A stretch of 64,000 nucleotides of DNA, from positions 1 through 64,000 of the forward strand of contig JAREIK010000340.1 in assembly GCA_029783825.1 (NCBI GenBank). The letters are read 5' to 3'. The stretch is from Sapria himalayana (taxonomy: Eukaryota > Streptophyta > Magnoliopsida > Malpighiales > Rafflesiaceae). The translations under genes and the position numbers were made by a program. Under the pieces are notes generated by a model. That model searched no databases. It worked only from the letters and a program-made list of their open reading frames with translations, and had not been told where the DNA came from. The stretch's first letter is position 1, and each line of letters starts with the position of its first letter. Positions 1 through 12,104 of this stretch are shown piece by piece.

Positions 1-550
1 TTATCCGCCTGGCCGGCCGCCTCGTAGCTGGGAAATTGATCGTTTGCGAACATGGCGAAGCACTATTGCCCCGCGCTATACTATCTAATCTAATGCATTC
101 AATTCCTCCTCAATTGTTAGTGAATCAAAAAAGATTGCGTGTTGCTAAGCGGAGCGGAAAGGATCTTAGCCAACGGTTACCGGCTTTCAAAAAGCACCTT
201 TTGGCTCAATCAAATCTATCGCTTGAAGAGCAGATACAAGACACTCTGATTTATGCAATGAAATAATTCTCGATTCGATCCACTTTTTCGAACCGCTTTG
301 AAACCAAACTCTGATCGATTAGCTAGCTCTCGACCTCCAGCTGCGCTAGAAGAGAGTGGAGTGATTCCCCTTTTCAACAATCTGTATGCCTGTACCGCTG
401 AGTTCCACGAACGAAGGGAAAGAAAGGCAGGTTCAGGCGATGTAAACAGTCCGAGCCCCAGGGTCATAAAAGGCTTTAAAAGGTCTCTGCAGTGGAATAT
501 TTTTTATGTGCAGGACCTTCCGCTTTCACACTTGAGCAAATAAATTATAT

Positions 551-570
551 ATAGCTATATATATAGCTAT
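551..570. repeat. Perfect 20-nt AT palindrome
   Basis: The sequence atagctatatatatagctat is its own reverse complement. It is retained unchanged in the other repeat copy at 34118–34137 although the surroundings have diverged. It could form a hairpin or cruciform; no function is assigned. Confidence 0.75.
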
Positions 571-3280
571 CTACTTAGTAGGTCTATGGCCTGCCCCCGC
601 AACAAGTACTAGCGTATAGCATAACCAAATAGAAATGTGGCTGGGCTCAGAAAGAAAGGATGAGTTCTTTTACGGGCTTGGTCATAAACTCCTTGCCGTT
701 GAGGTAATGACTGAAGGAGTGAATGAGGGGAGTAGAAGGACTGAGCCATGTTAGTTGAGGGCTAACCATAAGAATGGGGTAGGGAAATGGATAAGATTCC
801 ATGAGAGGAGAGAGCTAATAGGAATAAGTGAGACGTTCCATTTGAGGCGGACCCTATTCTTCTCATCATATGAAAGCTGCAAAGAAACAGCGGATTCAAA
901 AGCTTCAAAAGAGCTTAAAGTAAAAGCACACTTCTCCGACCAGAATGGAAGACTTCGGGGATCTCTCTATCTACTTTGTGTGAATTGAGTGCTAAGGAAT
1001 TATGAATCGCTTAGCGCGCCCTAGCTCTAAAGGCTCAGGAAGGAGGGCAGATATGGAAATCCTAACAAAACAAAACCAGGAAAAAAAGGATACGTAGGGC
1101 AGGGCTTTAGCACTCTACTTCTAGTAAATGAAGGGGCTATTCCTCCCGGGCAAGCCAACTCACTTATCCTTATCGAGCTAGCAGTCACCTTAAGGGATCA
1201 CGCTTATTGACATAGACAACCGATTCTCTTACTAAAGAAGTTGTGGAATCAGATGTCCTGCTGCTCCTTTCTATTGAGAGGTACCCCCAGGGATATATGA
1301 ATTCTTGGAGCCCCTCCTCTTCATCTTCTCTTGCTTGAGTCCTAGGTTTCTTTTTCCAGACGCAGACGGTGCAGAGCTCGTACTAATAGCTAATAGGAGG
1401 GGCCGACCTTAGCCCAGTACTTAATATTCGACGGAATCGAGGGACTGCTGGGGTACGGCGTGGCAAGAGCCCTGTAGATGAGTCTTTATCTGAGACTATT
1501 TGAAAGATGGCTGCCTTTTGCTTATTGTCGCAGTAGCCTAAACCTTGTGTTTCCCGGTCGATCGTTCCGTTGCCGGCCAAGACTCCGTGCGGAGACTCAG
1601 TTAACATCTGTTCGAAGGCTCGGAACCTTTTTCTTCCTCCATGCATGCATCAGGATCTAGGACTGCTTTCTTCAGCATTCGGTGTACTTTCTTACGGAGA
1701 AAGACTAGTCGTTTCCTCTCGTTTGATTCTCTTTTTAGAGTCCCGTTTCCTGGGTTCCATCTTTCCCATCGAATGGAAGTATATAGCCTTCCCTTTTCCA
1801 TTGCTTGGTGGGACAAATAAAGTGTTATGCGATTCCACGAAAGTACAATTGGTCTTCCTCTGAGGGAGGAGTTTACTTTCTGGAGTCAAGCCCTTCTAAA
1901 ATGTGAACTGAGGGCTCTTGCGCCTTATTTTCTGTAAGCTCTTGGCACATATCCTTCTTTGGTCCTTTCGGTTCAGCCTAACTTCCTTTCGCCTGTTACC
2001 TCTGCTACTGGGTCCGGTGGAGTGGATAGCAATGGACCGGGAGAACCAGAGTTGGGAGGTTCTTACCTGCCATCGCTAGGATCGGAACAAAGAGAATGAG
2101 GAGGAGAAGGACCAGTCAATGCATTCGTACCAGGAGGTAATGACCAGAAGTAGCTCTATTCGAGGTCCCCCTCCGCCCCCAAGGCAGTAAGCCCTCTCCT
2201 GGAATCAAGTACCCGTCCACTCCATCTTCTAATGCTTGGGAAGCCCCAACAACGATGACTCAACCTCTGATCGAACCTCAAGAGATGCCCTTTACCCTCA
2301 TTTGCAGCATTTTGATCCGAAGGCGAAGCAAGTCGATCCACAAGCCCAACCACGAATCAATCTCACCGAGCAAATAATGGAAGCTAACTCCCTACATCTA
2401 AGCAATCTATTTCAAGTTCCACTGCCAACCACCTAGGCACCACAAGAGAAGAAGAAGAGTTATGGTCTCGTAGAGGCAAGAATATAGAGAAGATGGTGGA
2501 GGTTGTTCAGTTCATGATTCTGAAACCCGCCTCCGGGGGAGAGAGCCAGGAAGACTTGTTTCTTCCGGAAACACACAAATTCCGATAGAGGGAGGGGAAG
2601 CGATATTGAATAGATGAGTGGGTTGATAGGGGGCCGGAAATAAAAGAGAAGTGAGTGGGATCAGGAGACGGCATTTCTCGTTGATTGCGGCACCTCACCG
2701 ACAGAGAGAGATTAGGTGGATTGGCCATGGACCGGGGAAGAAAGGTTGGGTTGGCGAGGGGGTAGGCTCTCATCGCGTAACTGCCGAAGAAGCGGAGCGG
2801 ATTCGGATGAGGCTGCTTATGCGCGTGCGGATTTTCCTCGTGTAACTGCGTAGTTCTAGCCCCCGTGGTAGGCGGGAGAAGCAACAACGGAACGAAGTCC
2901 AGTTCGCCTAGCTCTTTCCCTAAATGAAGAACGGCCTATCCGGGGGAATCAGATCTCATCTTTTTAATGACACTACAGTTCGGTTTTGAGTACCCAATCA
3001 GTCCCGCCCGTGGATGTTGAAATACGAATCAGAACCGAAGACGCAGGATCATCTCTGGTTAATTATGACTCCAGAACCTGCTTTTAGAGAAGAATGTCAT
3101 AGAGAAGTATGGAACTCTTACTAATGGCAATAGGGGGCTCCCTTCGCAGGTTAGTATGAAAATCCCGCATTAAAAAATCTTGATTTCTTCATCCTTTGTT
3201 AACGCTCGCGGATTGCCGCTTGGGTCTCTAAAAGAGCCATATGCAAGGTGGGACCACTCGACTCGAGCTGAATCGCTATC

Positions 3281-3595
3281 GTGACAGCATCGTTCGGCCA
3301 ATCAGTTCACGTAGGCTACCTTTTCCATTCCACCCACATTTTTGTATTTTGGCGTGGTATCCGACAAGTCAAGCTTAAAATGCTCTCATCAAGTTTAAGT
3401 CAATCAATGGACTTCATAAGGGGCAGATGGCCGAATGTCCTCTTTCTGGGCCTCGTCTTCCTGAAAACAGTTTACAATCTTGACATGGTTCACTTCCGCC
3501 AACAACCACCGAGTCCTCCCACCTCCCGATCAATTAACGTAAACACCCAACAGCTCAAGTTTCGCCTCCTGCTAAGACCTTCTTCCCGGGAGTGA
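3281..3595 (+). CDS. Hypothetical ORF of 104 codons in repeat copy 1
   Basis: This open frame has no family I recognise. The second repeat copy keeps the same frame from 36833 but stops after 90 codons, where CAG at the end of the shared part has become TAG. The two reading frames diverge without obvious protein constraint, so this is probably a chance ORF in mitochondrial spacer. Confidence 0.15.
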   Translation: MTASFGQSVHVGYLFHSTHIFVFWRGIRQVKLKMLSSSLSQSMDFIRGRWPNVLFLGLVFLKTVYNLDMVHFRQQPPSPPTSRSINVNTQQLKFRLLLRPSSRE

Positions 3596-3851
3596 GGGGG
3601 GAGCTAGGGGCATAGCTTAGCAGCAAGATTCTCAGCTGCACTTTTGGAGTGAATGAATTGGCATTTATGCAAAGCGAGAAGTACCCCCACATTCAAAAAC
3701 ATCAATAGCAGCTGCTGGAGGTGAGTGAAAGTAAGCTTATCGCGCTAAGAGAGGATTCCTCCGTGTACCCATCGTCAGGATTAGGCAAGCCGGGCCAGAT
3801 CGTATAGGGATCCTGTTAGAAAGTGGTCACGATCGAGCAAAACAGCCTTAG

Positions 3852-4277
3852 TTGATCACAATCCTAAGTTTCAGCAAGAAAGAGCTGCTCCCCACACCCC
3901 AGACGAGCAGGATGAAGATACAGAGCAGAGAATCAACCACACCTAAAAAAAAGTGGTTCATGCGAGATATGGGATACAGAAGTACTCTTCATTACGGCGC
4001 CGGAGAGTCATGTGACTCAAGTACAGAGAACAAAAGGACTGTCAATGAGCATCCTGCTTCACCAAGAAATTGGTACCCTGGGAAACTCCTGATTTTACGA
4101 ATCAAAGTGACGAATCCAACTCTGGACAGTACGACTCAAACTGTACTGAACCTATATCACTTAGCTCTTATTGCGACATTCCTTGATATGGCACTCATTT
4201 CCATGAAAGCAAACTGTCACTTGAGCAGCGACCCAACAGCAAACGAACAACTGGGGGATTCGAGTTATTCTTCCTAA
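3852..4277 (+). CDS. Hypothetical ORF of 141 codons in repeat copy 1
   Basis: This is the longest plus-strand frame in copy 1. The product is hydrophilic at its N-terminus, with one moderately hydrophobic stretch near residues 100–115 (LYHLALIATFLDMALI). In copy 2 the matching segment (about 37420–37850) carries inserted bases and does not hold an equivalent long frame, which argues against a conserved protein. Plant mitochondria contain many unexpressed ORFs of this size. Confidence 0.17.
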   Translation: MITILSFSKKELLPTPQTSRMKIQSRESTTPKKKWFMRDMGYRSTLHYGAGESCDSSTENKRTVNEHPASPRNWYPGKLLILRIKVTNPTLDSTTQTVLNLYHLALIATFLDMALISMKANCHLSSDPTANEQLGDSSYSS

Positions 4278-5162
4278 CATCCAGGAATAGAATGTTTTGG
4301 ACCAGAGAGAGGACCAGAAAGAAGTCAAATCCAGCCAAAGACTTTCCTGTCTAAAGCTCACTACTGACTTGAGTTAGAAGAACCTGGTTCGCTACGTCGA
4401 CCTCTTTAATGACATGAAACTAAAGGCTATTGTAAAGCGGATTCTTTGAATTTCTGATACCTTGAGTACCGTACCCCTTCACCTAACGCTCGGGATGCAA
4501 TCCGTTGTGTTCCTGACAACGTGACCTGACAATCAATATTGCGTGTTGAGGGCCGTGCTCGAAAAGGGAGGATTGGGGGCTGACCACCAGTTTTTCTACC
4601 GGTGCTCCCACTAAAGCAATTGTAGCAGCTGAGAGCTACTGGTGCAGATCCTAATTGAAATGATTTTGCAGTGTTGTTATTGTTCAAAACGCTCTCTCGA
4701 GCTCAGCGAATGGATCTATCTTTGTACTGGGTTGGGTTCTCTTTGTTATGATGAAATCGTCCACTTTACAAGAGAATGACTTGATTGGGTGCTCCTAGAA
4801 TAGAGAAGGATCGATGCAATCGAGTTGGCTGTAGACAAGGATCATAGTTGGAATCGGACCATAGACTTAGCAGAAAACCTGCCTTCTGTGGTGAACCAGA
4901 AAAAAGCCCTTGTGCCTTGTATTTGGTGAATCTGAATGGGCCCTACAAAGCCCCCGGATACAACGCTTTGAGCTAGTATAAGCGCTCGATACAGAAGCAG
5001 ATTCCTCTCCAATTGCTTGGGGAAACCTGATTGAAATGCTTTGGATAACCAAGAGGCGGTAGAAGCACCCCGGGATAGCGGAACCAAGACTCCTTTTCCA
5101 GTTAGGGCTGCGCCCTTTCGTACTGACCGAGATACGGAAGAATGGAGCTCCTGGCTAGGAAT

Positions 5163-5429
5163 TCAATGCATGATCCGAGAAAAGGATAAAAGAAAAAAGA
5201 GGCTTTGATCAACGGATCGTGTCACCTCTGCATTTATGCTGCTAACCACTACTGAGTAAACGGCTGTACCAGCTAAATATGTAAATATGAAAGAAAACGC
5301 TGCTATCCAATAAAATGTCTTTCTCACGAACCCTATTCGGTTAAGTCCCGCCTCCTGCCAATGCTCGCCGAGACAGGACTGGGGACTTCCCATCGGCCTT
5401 GTACAGCCACGAGACAAAGACCGACGCAT
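5163..5429 (-). CDS. Hypothetical small membrane ORF (88 codons)
   Basis: The predicted product has a hydrophobic segment at about residues 40–62 (containing FYWIAAFSFIFTYLAGTAVY) and a second shorter one near the C-terminus (SLFFLLSF). I do not recognise the family. The same DNA in copy 2 (about 38750–38930) carries substitutions and a changed 5' part. Short membrane ORFs of this kind are often chimeric in plant mitochondria and can only be judged by transcript data. Confidence 0.17.
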   Translation of the reverse strand: MRRSLSRGCTRPMGSPQSCLGEHWQEAGLNRIGFVRKTFYWIAAFSFIFTYLAGTAVYSVVVSSINAEVTRSVDQSLFFLLSFSRIMH

Positions 5430-6069
5430 GCTATCACCCGTGCCCCCAAGACAGAGGATCTCCTATTCTCACAAATTGTAGAATGTGTGCTATTGGCTGG
5501 TGAGTTGGTTAGTCGACTTCGTCTGTTCATCAGCGGGAAGGAAAGATGCTTTCAAAGAGGGCGGTCATAGTAGCTTTCAAAAGGCCTGGCTGGTCCACTG
5601 ACGAATAGAGTAAAGTGCGGTCGGTTCAATAACAAACGTAAACGTAGCTGATCCGGTCAAGTCAAGCGAAGCCGTACCGCCAAGCCATTCAGGTGAAAGA
5701 AAGGACTGAACTGAGGCTCCGGCTCCGAGTGACTGACTACTATCGAATCTAGAAAGAATACTTCGACCTTTCCTATTGTTGGAGAAGAGGTCTACTAGTT
5801 CCCGATTCCATGTGAATGTATCTATATGAACCTAATCTCTCTCTTCACTCTTCTTGAATTGTCCCCGCTTAGAGGAGCAGGACCCCTAGAGTTGAGAGAC
5901 GCGACGAACCAGCATAAAAAAAGACTGAGAGTCCCATCTCTATGCTTTTGGGCCCTTAGTTTCAATTTGTGTAAAGCTTAAGTTATATACTTGGGGAAGA
6001 CGTCCTTCTAACTTAGAATGAATGATGCTGCTCCGCTGTCACTGCTGTCACCAGGAAGATACCTTTATT

Positions 6070-9000
6070 AAGAGATTTGAGGCATCTTTGGGGAAAAGCA
6101 ATTCTGACTCGGCCTCCGGCCTCGAAGTTTACCCTTTTCACGTTCTCCATACTAAAAAAGTGAGTGAATCACTTCCAGGATTGGAATCCCTTTTTGTAGA
6201 GTCCACCATGGCAAAATCATACCCAATGTGATAGGAGTACCTAGGCCCTTGGTTAGTAGTTTTTTAGCTCTATCTCCGGTGGTTGAATCGCTAATTCTTT
6301 TTTGTTCATGGGCCTCTTCTCTTTCTCCTTCCTCCCCGGACAATAGGCGAATATGCTTTTCCATGCCCGAGGCAATAACATTGGCTATGAATCAATTGAG
6401 GGATACAGCTCTATATCCGAACGGAATGATGAACTAAACAAGGGCTATCTCGCCTCTAGTGGCTGATTCCCCACACCAATCCTGGAGAAGAGGAAGGACT
6501 CGATGTGAGGTGAGTTGACTGTAGGGCGCTGCTTGATGCAATTGGGTCAACTACGTTTAGTGAAGCGGAAGCTGAAGTGGAATATGCAAGTTCTATATTT
6601 ATGTAATTTCAGCATACTTGTTATCTTTTTGAAACATCTATGTATATACTTCTATAGGACCGGTGCTCCCTGATAGACGAACAACTAGACTAGTCTCGTC
6701 CCATTGGTGGAGCATTAGCCTAACCAAAAAGGAAAAAGAGGGCCCTTCGGCGCGTGCAGTTGGCCCCGGAGATTGATAGTCATGCACTTAAGAGACTAAC
6801 AAGAAGGCGGTTCTGTTTAAAGAGGGGGCATTCCGTATTAATTAGATAGAATGAGGGAAGCCTACTTTGATCTTGTTCTAAAGTGCGCCCATTAGTACTA
6901 CTAGAAGGGCCAAACAACAGGCTTCTTATATAAAGAGAAAGCCCTTTCCCTATCTACTCTTTTCTTTGGAATGGAAGGTTCGGCTATTCAAATCGTAAGC
7001 ATGGATTTGGAAATAGATAGATTATTTTGTTTTATAAACCTCGCAAAAGCGGGAGAGCGATCAACCAATTGTTGGGTTCCTGTGCCCTAGTTTATTCATG
7101 TGGTTGGGTTAGGCGTATCCGAAACGTAGGTATTACTCTCTTTCTTAACCAGGCCTTACCTTTCGGAAATGTAGACGGGTAAAGCGGATGGAAAGTCTCT
7201 CATAGCTACATAGAGATCGAGCTTGGAGGCCAGTCTAGCAGGTCGGGCGCCCACGGAGGCTGCGAGTTGAAACGGGGACGATCATATGGGACTATATGTA
7301 GGAGATATTCTGAAAGATCTCATAAGGAGAAGGGAACGACCCCCTTCGATCCTGCCTGCTAAATTGGGGAAGATAGATAAAGGGGAGCTGGCTTGACCAA
7401 TAGGTACTTCTTCGCTCTAATCTAAATGGAGATAGGGACAGAGAGATGGAAACTTCCAAGCAACTTTCTGGCGATTTGCAAAGATCTACTCCTACTGACA
7501 GCGCTTAAAAACAAGCAAACATTTCACATCTTTTTCAGAGAGGGTGGCCGGTTTAATCCCTTCATCGGTAATCTATATATGAGTTCTCCGATTAGCGGAC
7601 TCTGAAGAAGGAGAAGGGTGGTATACGATCACTCTGTGCTTGTTTTACCTGCAATTTTGAGTTTGCATCTTCCCTTGGAAGGCATTTTTCCCTTGCATCT
7701 CTGCATAGCGGAATGCGAACAAGAACTATTGGAGGAGTTGGGTATACTGCATCACTTCTTCAGGAGCAAGGTTAGCATTGATGAATTGGGTTCCTCGTCC
7801 GTGCCCAAAGTTATCTGCTGGGAGGAGCCCCGCCCCCTCGGCTCCTCTCTTTCTGCTTTCTGACGCTGCACGTGCACGTGTTAAGGCTTGGAGTTATTCT
7901 TCATATTCCTCTTCCTCTTGCTTTAACCATATCTGCTTCAAAGAGTTTATTGCATTTGCCGACAACAGCTTGTTATGAGCCTGAATGGCATATACCAACA
8001 ACCAGACCAACAACCAGGGTGGTTCTTTATAAACGTGATGAACTAGTCCATAAACCTATTAAGGTTCACTCTGAACGACTAACTAGGGCGATGGCTACTC
8101 TTCCTACTCTTTGGACGGAGTACCACTAACCCTAAGTCTGGACAGCTTCTTGCGTGCTCAGAGGATTCTTGGTCACTAACTGAAGCTTAGAAGGTTTACT
8201 TTGTTACTTTGCCTATCGCCCTTTCGTCCCGCGCTTTGCTCTTTCGAAGGAATCTGTTCTTAGAGTACCTACGACTGCACTGCAAACTCTTTCATGCTTC
8301 AATAGAGAATGCTTGCTGGCTAGCGCTATAGCTTTCTTTCCTTCTTTATGTTACACGTCAGTGCCTAGCTCTCAGACTAGGGGAAGAAGGCGCAACAGGT
8401 CTTTATTCCCAGTTGCTTCGCCCCTAGTTATTCTCCCAGGACCGCTTCCTTTTTCTCTGATCTTTCCTGCCTTATTCCTTCTGTAACAAAAGAAAAGCGC
8501 TACTATCGCCACCACAGCTCTTTTTTAGCCTATCCTTTTTCCTTCGCCCTGGATCTAAGGAATAGGAGAAAGGCAGATGGCTAGCGCTCTTTGCAAGAAC
8601 GGAAGTCTTTCCATTGGTTCACCTTGTGTGTTGGCTTGTCAATTCTTGGTGTAATACTCACTCGTCATACTATCCTATACTACCCTTCTGTTCTTTTGTT
8701 CCCTTGATTTGATTATGAACGGACAGTCTGTTCTTTTCTTTTATAAAGTGAAAGTCAAAGAAACACGTAAAAGCGCTCACAATAGCCGTTTAAAAAAAGT
8801 GAGAGTAAAGTGTATCTGGCAAAGTCGTACCTGGCAGAATGCATGTCAAGGCCAGGCCTAGGCTAACCATTGCTTTTGTTGGTCCTCAGCCTCGTACCGA
8901 CGCTAAAGCCCTTGGGCGGGCGGGCTTATATTGAAACAATCCTCTTAAACCTTATGAGCGGAGTCGATCGATATTACTTATGATGATGCGTCTTCTGGTT

Positions 9001-10615
9001 ATGCGCCAGTGAAAATGAAAATCAAGATCGCTACGCCCCTTCATTTACTCCCATTCCCTTGCAGCGAGCGCAGCCCTCGACTCGAACCTATTCCCGCGAA
9101 GAGCGTCAGCCCATACTTGGCAAAGTGACCTTATACATCCTGACCAGTGATCATAAGTATCTTCTGCGTAGGGTTAAAGGCACGGAGAATGTATTTGCTT
9201 GCGCCGTCACCCTCTTTGAATCAAGTTTTTTTTCCAATGTCTGAATTAGAGACTGCCGGGCCGGGGCACTTACTTGTTATGAAGGAAACCCATTCCTCTG
9301 TGCCTTATTTCCAGGTACCGGTAGCGAATAGTACTTCCGCTTCTCTTTCTCTTCTCTTATCGGATCCGTTTCCGTTAGCGGGTAGTCAACTTGGAGGGAG
9401 AATCAGACGTTTGGCAGGTCAGGTGCCCGCCTATGCAACTAGTTGAGTTTGAGTTCATTTTCGATAGTTGATTCGATATCATCGGGAGAAAACCAGGTCG
9501 TCACCAAGATTATCTGAGGTCGGGATCAACAGTGCTATCCAGGCAGGTCACGTCACCCTAATCAATAGGTGGATCTCAACTTCGTGACTCACTCGGCCAG
9601 TGTGCAAATCCTCCCATGGTGGTAATTGATTGGATCGGCAGGTAACAGGCTGTATCTGGATTCATTGAGTCCTACCCGCGTCGATGTTTGTGAGATGTTG
9701 ACCAATTGCTTTCTATCCGCACCTCACTTTATATGCCAATCGGTCGGCAATTTATTCTTTTCGCCACAGTAGCGACCTTACTTATTGGTCGGTGCTATCG
9801 GCCCCTTCTTCCTCCCTCAGCTTCTCGTAGACACCTGAGCTCTGGCACAACAGGGGGTAGCCCTCACATATCTCGCCCAAGCCTCATATCCTTCCTATTC
9901 CAAGCACTCAGTCTTCCCTGCCTGCTCAGATGCGTCGCCTATCTGTACCCTTTTCCTCGCATATAGAGCTCTAGTAGTTCTTGGCTTGGTGTAGGGACTT
10001 TCAATTGGCTCACCGGCTTGATTCCTTAACTTACTGATCCTCCCCCTACTGAATCTGTCCTTTTCACATTTGAGTTTGAGCAACTCTTTATCGTGAGAAA
10101 ATAGGTTGACTGGCTCACGTAGTACTAGATAGAGACTTGACTTCCTTCAGCTTTCAAGATTCAAGACAGGAAAAACATTCCCTATAAAAGAGAAAGATAA
10201 AAGGACTGACTTTCAAGGTTCGCTACTTACTTTATTCAGTGAGGACTGACCGATTACTCCATTGTAACTTCACTTCGACTGATTCTGCCACAGAACAAAT
10301 CCCGTGCAAAGTGGCTCAAGAGACTCTCCCCATCTGACCCACTCATCCTTCTGCGAAATCAACTTTCTAACTAGACTCGTGCAATTGAGAATAAGTGGCT
10401 TCCTTCATTGAGATATAACCCCTCGCCTGAGATGGAGCCTAGCTTTCTTACTGGGCAAGCAGCTCCTACCTCGTTATACGAATTCGCTCCTAGAGGAGAG
10501 CGAAAGTGATCCGCGGATTCTGCTTTCAACTAGTCCCGTCTTCGCTGCTTTTCTAAGAAGTTCCGTTCATCTAAATTCCCACTATCTAGTCGAGTTCAAA
10601 GCGACTGACTGACAT
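6070..10615. other. Non-coding spacer with no recognised gene
   Basis: Both strands were read for mitochondrial proteins, tRNA arms, group II intron ends and retroelement domains, and none was found. Only short, overlapping ORFs occur (for example around 7618–8129 and 9059–9446). Base composition is ordinary for a plant mitochondrial spacer. The left edge at 6070 is where similarity to the second repeat copy ends. Confidence 0.6.
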
Positions 10616-11014
10616 TTATATATGTATGTACTTTTTGAGATCAGGCCTACGAGAGGTCTTCAACAAGCGCCACTCAACTGCGCAAACTAAGCCCTCCATT
10701 CCATATAAGTGAAAGGAAGTAAAGCTACATACTACTGGAAAGAGAGGGGCTTTATTCGGGTTGATACTTTGCTTGCTTACTGGACTTCGACTGCGCTTAG
10801 GACAGCTTTGAGAAAAGGTCAGGCGAGAAATTGAGGAGGTCAGCCTATCAACGGCGTGAACCCGCATACTAGTTATGTTATAATCTAAGCCCGGCCCGCT
10901 CCCGCTCCATTCCCGAACTGGGGAAGGCATCCTCTTTTTGGATTTCACCAAAACAAAAATACTCTTTAGACCTTCGGCCGAGTCCCCAGTTTTACATTCA
11001 TGAACATGAACCAA
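10616..11014 (-). CDS. Hypothetical ORF of 132 codons downstream of rps12
   Basis: This frame lies 76 bp downstream of rps12 on the same strand, so it could sit in the 3' part of the nad3–rps12 transcript. The product is basic, has no clear membrane segment and matches no family I know. Its start is uncertain, since an internal ATG at the MPSPVREW segment would give a shorter product. Confidence 0.2.
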   Translation of the reverse strand: MVHVHECKTGDSAEGLKSIFVLVKSKKRMPSPVREWSGSGPGLDYNITSMRVHAVDRLTSSISRLTFSQSCPKRSRSPVSKQSINPNKAPLFPVVCSFTSFHLYGMEGLVCAVEWRLLKTSRRPDLKKYIHI

Positions 11015-11090
11015 AGCAATTCAATAAAAACCCACCTACTATACCAAACCAAATGAAAAAAAAAGTGACAAAAAGTTAGGCATCTTCCAT

Positions 11091-11468
11091 TCATATCGAT
11101 TTGGGTTTTTCCGCACCATATTTTGATCTGCCTCTTCTTCTATCCGGAATTCCCAGCAAATCCTTGACTCCTCGAATACAATGGGATTTCACACCTGGCA
11201 AATCTTTGACTCTACCTCCTCTGAGGAATACCATATCATGTTCCTGCAAATTATGACCTTCGCCCGGAATGTGAGCAAATATATCATGTCGATTGCTCAA
11301 TCTTACTTTGGCTATTTTACGTGGAGCTGAATTTGGTTTTTTCGGTGTTCTCGTAGAAAGACGCGGGCATACACCTTGCTTCTGGGGACATTGATCCAAA
11401 GCTCGAGTACGGTCCGTGCGCCGTTTTTCCTCTCGACCATGACGAATCAATTGATTTAATGTAGGCAT
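11091..11468 (-). CDS. rps12: Ribosomal protein S12, mitochondrial small subunit
   Basis: The product is 125 residues, the usual length for plant mitochondrial S12, a decoding-centre protein of the small ribosomal subunit. The start is the ATG at 11468 ([17 protein letters not shown]), not the longer in-frame extension, because this is the family N-terminus. Diagnostic stretches are [49 protein letters not shown] and a C-terminus ending GAEKPKSI. A proline in PNSAPRK, where leucine is usual, fits a C-to-U editing site. [10 protein letters not shown] differs from the usual EHSMVLIRGG, which editing does not explain. The gene lies 48 bp downstream of nad3, the conserved seed-plant pairing, so co-transcription is expected. 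The frame is intact. Confidence 0.96.
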   Translation of the reverse strand: MPTLNQLIRHGREEKRRTDRTRALDQCPQKQGVCPRLSTRTPKKPNSAPRKIAKVRLSNRHDIFAHIPGEGHNLQEHDMVFLRGGRVKDLPGVKSHCIRGVKDLLGIPDRRRGRSKYGAEKPKSI

Positions 11469-11516
11469 TGCTCTTTCCTTTGTCCTTCCCCCCGATTTTT
11501 GCCCTATCACTAGTGA

Positions 11517-11873
11517 TTACTCCCGATCCGAAGCACCCCTTTTCCATTCATAGAGAGATCCAATCGTCAAAATCAATAAAAAGGCCATCATGGACCAAAA
11601 TCCAAAAGGATAAATCTTGTTGGGAGGTACTGCCCAAGGAAATAAAAATGTGACTTCCGGATCAAGGATAATAAATAAAATGGAAAAAAGATAAAATCGT
11701 ATATCGAAACGACTTCTGGCATCACCGGAAGGATCGAAACCACATTCGTAGGCCGACAATTTGTCTGGATAGGTCGAACTCTTTGAAGCAAATGAAAAAG
11801 GAAGACCGAGTAGGATCAAAGAAACTAGCGGACTGATCACTAAATAGATACAAATAGGTGCAAATTCTGACAT
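11517..11873 (-). CDS. nad3: NADH dehydrogenase subunit 3 (complex I)
   Basis: The product is 118 residues, the normal length, and is a membrane-arm subunit of respiratory complex I. The start is ATG at 11873 (MSEFAPICIYLVIS); two codons of upstream extension are not part of the family. Landmarks are SAYECGFDP with the conserved cysteine, DARSRFDIRFYL, and the last membrane helix WSMMAFLLILTIG followed by LYEWKRG. Several proline or serine codons fall where plants edit C to U (VISPLVS, FDPSGDA, WAVPPNKI, IGSLYEW, GASDRE), so the gene still carries genomic C there. The frame is intact and precedes rps12 by 48 bp on the same strand. Confidence 0.96.
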   Translation of the reverse strand: MSEFAPICIYLVISPLVSLILLGLPFSFASKSSTYPDKLSAYECGFDPSGDARSRFDIRFYLFSILFIILDPEVTFLFPWAVPPNKIYPFGFWSMMAFLLILTIGSLYEWKRGASDRE

Positions 11874-12087
11874 CACCACAGCCCACTGAGTTCTCTCGCT
11901 CCTTGCTCGCGGAGCGGCATACCGGAAAAAATCAATAAGAAAAAGCCCAGCCCTAAACGATGCTAGTCATATAGCAGCTTCCGAAGCAGGGCGGAAAAGA
12001 GACTATCCGCCTTTTCCAGTGAAAGTGTCTTTTCTTTGAGGCATACGATCGGTCTATGCCAATTACAGTTGGAGGCCTCAGGCTTTA

Positions 12088-12104
12088 TGACCGCTCCGTG
12101 GGCC
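12088..12104 (+). repeat. 17-nt dispersed repeat tgaccgctccgtgggcc, copy A
   Basis: The identical 17-nt string occurs in direct orientation at 44803–44819. The flanks share no further long match, so this is a short dispersed repeat of the kind common in plant mitochondrial spacers. Confidence 0.6.

Larger units (their letters stand above)
1..6069. repeat. Large direct repeat, copy 1 (about 6 kb)
   Basis: This segment matches 33570–39635 in the same orientation from the first base of the window to the shared 14-nt string gaagatacctttat. The left edge lies at or beyond the window start. The copies differ by substitutions (roughly 3–6% by eye) and small indels, such as a 9-nt insertion in copy 2 after the match to position 3850. 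No standard mitochondrial gene is recognisable inside; only short ORFs occur. Active plant mitochondrial repeats are usually kept identical by recombination, so this divergence is unusual. Confidence 0.93.

Noticed and set aside
11468..11510. N-terminal extension of rps12 (start at 11510)
   Set aside because: The family N-terminus [11 protein letters not shown] begins at 11468; the upstream codons lie in the nad3–rps12 gap.
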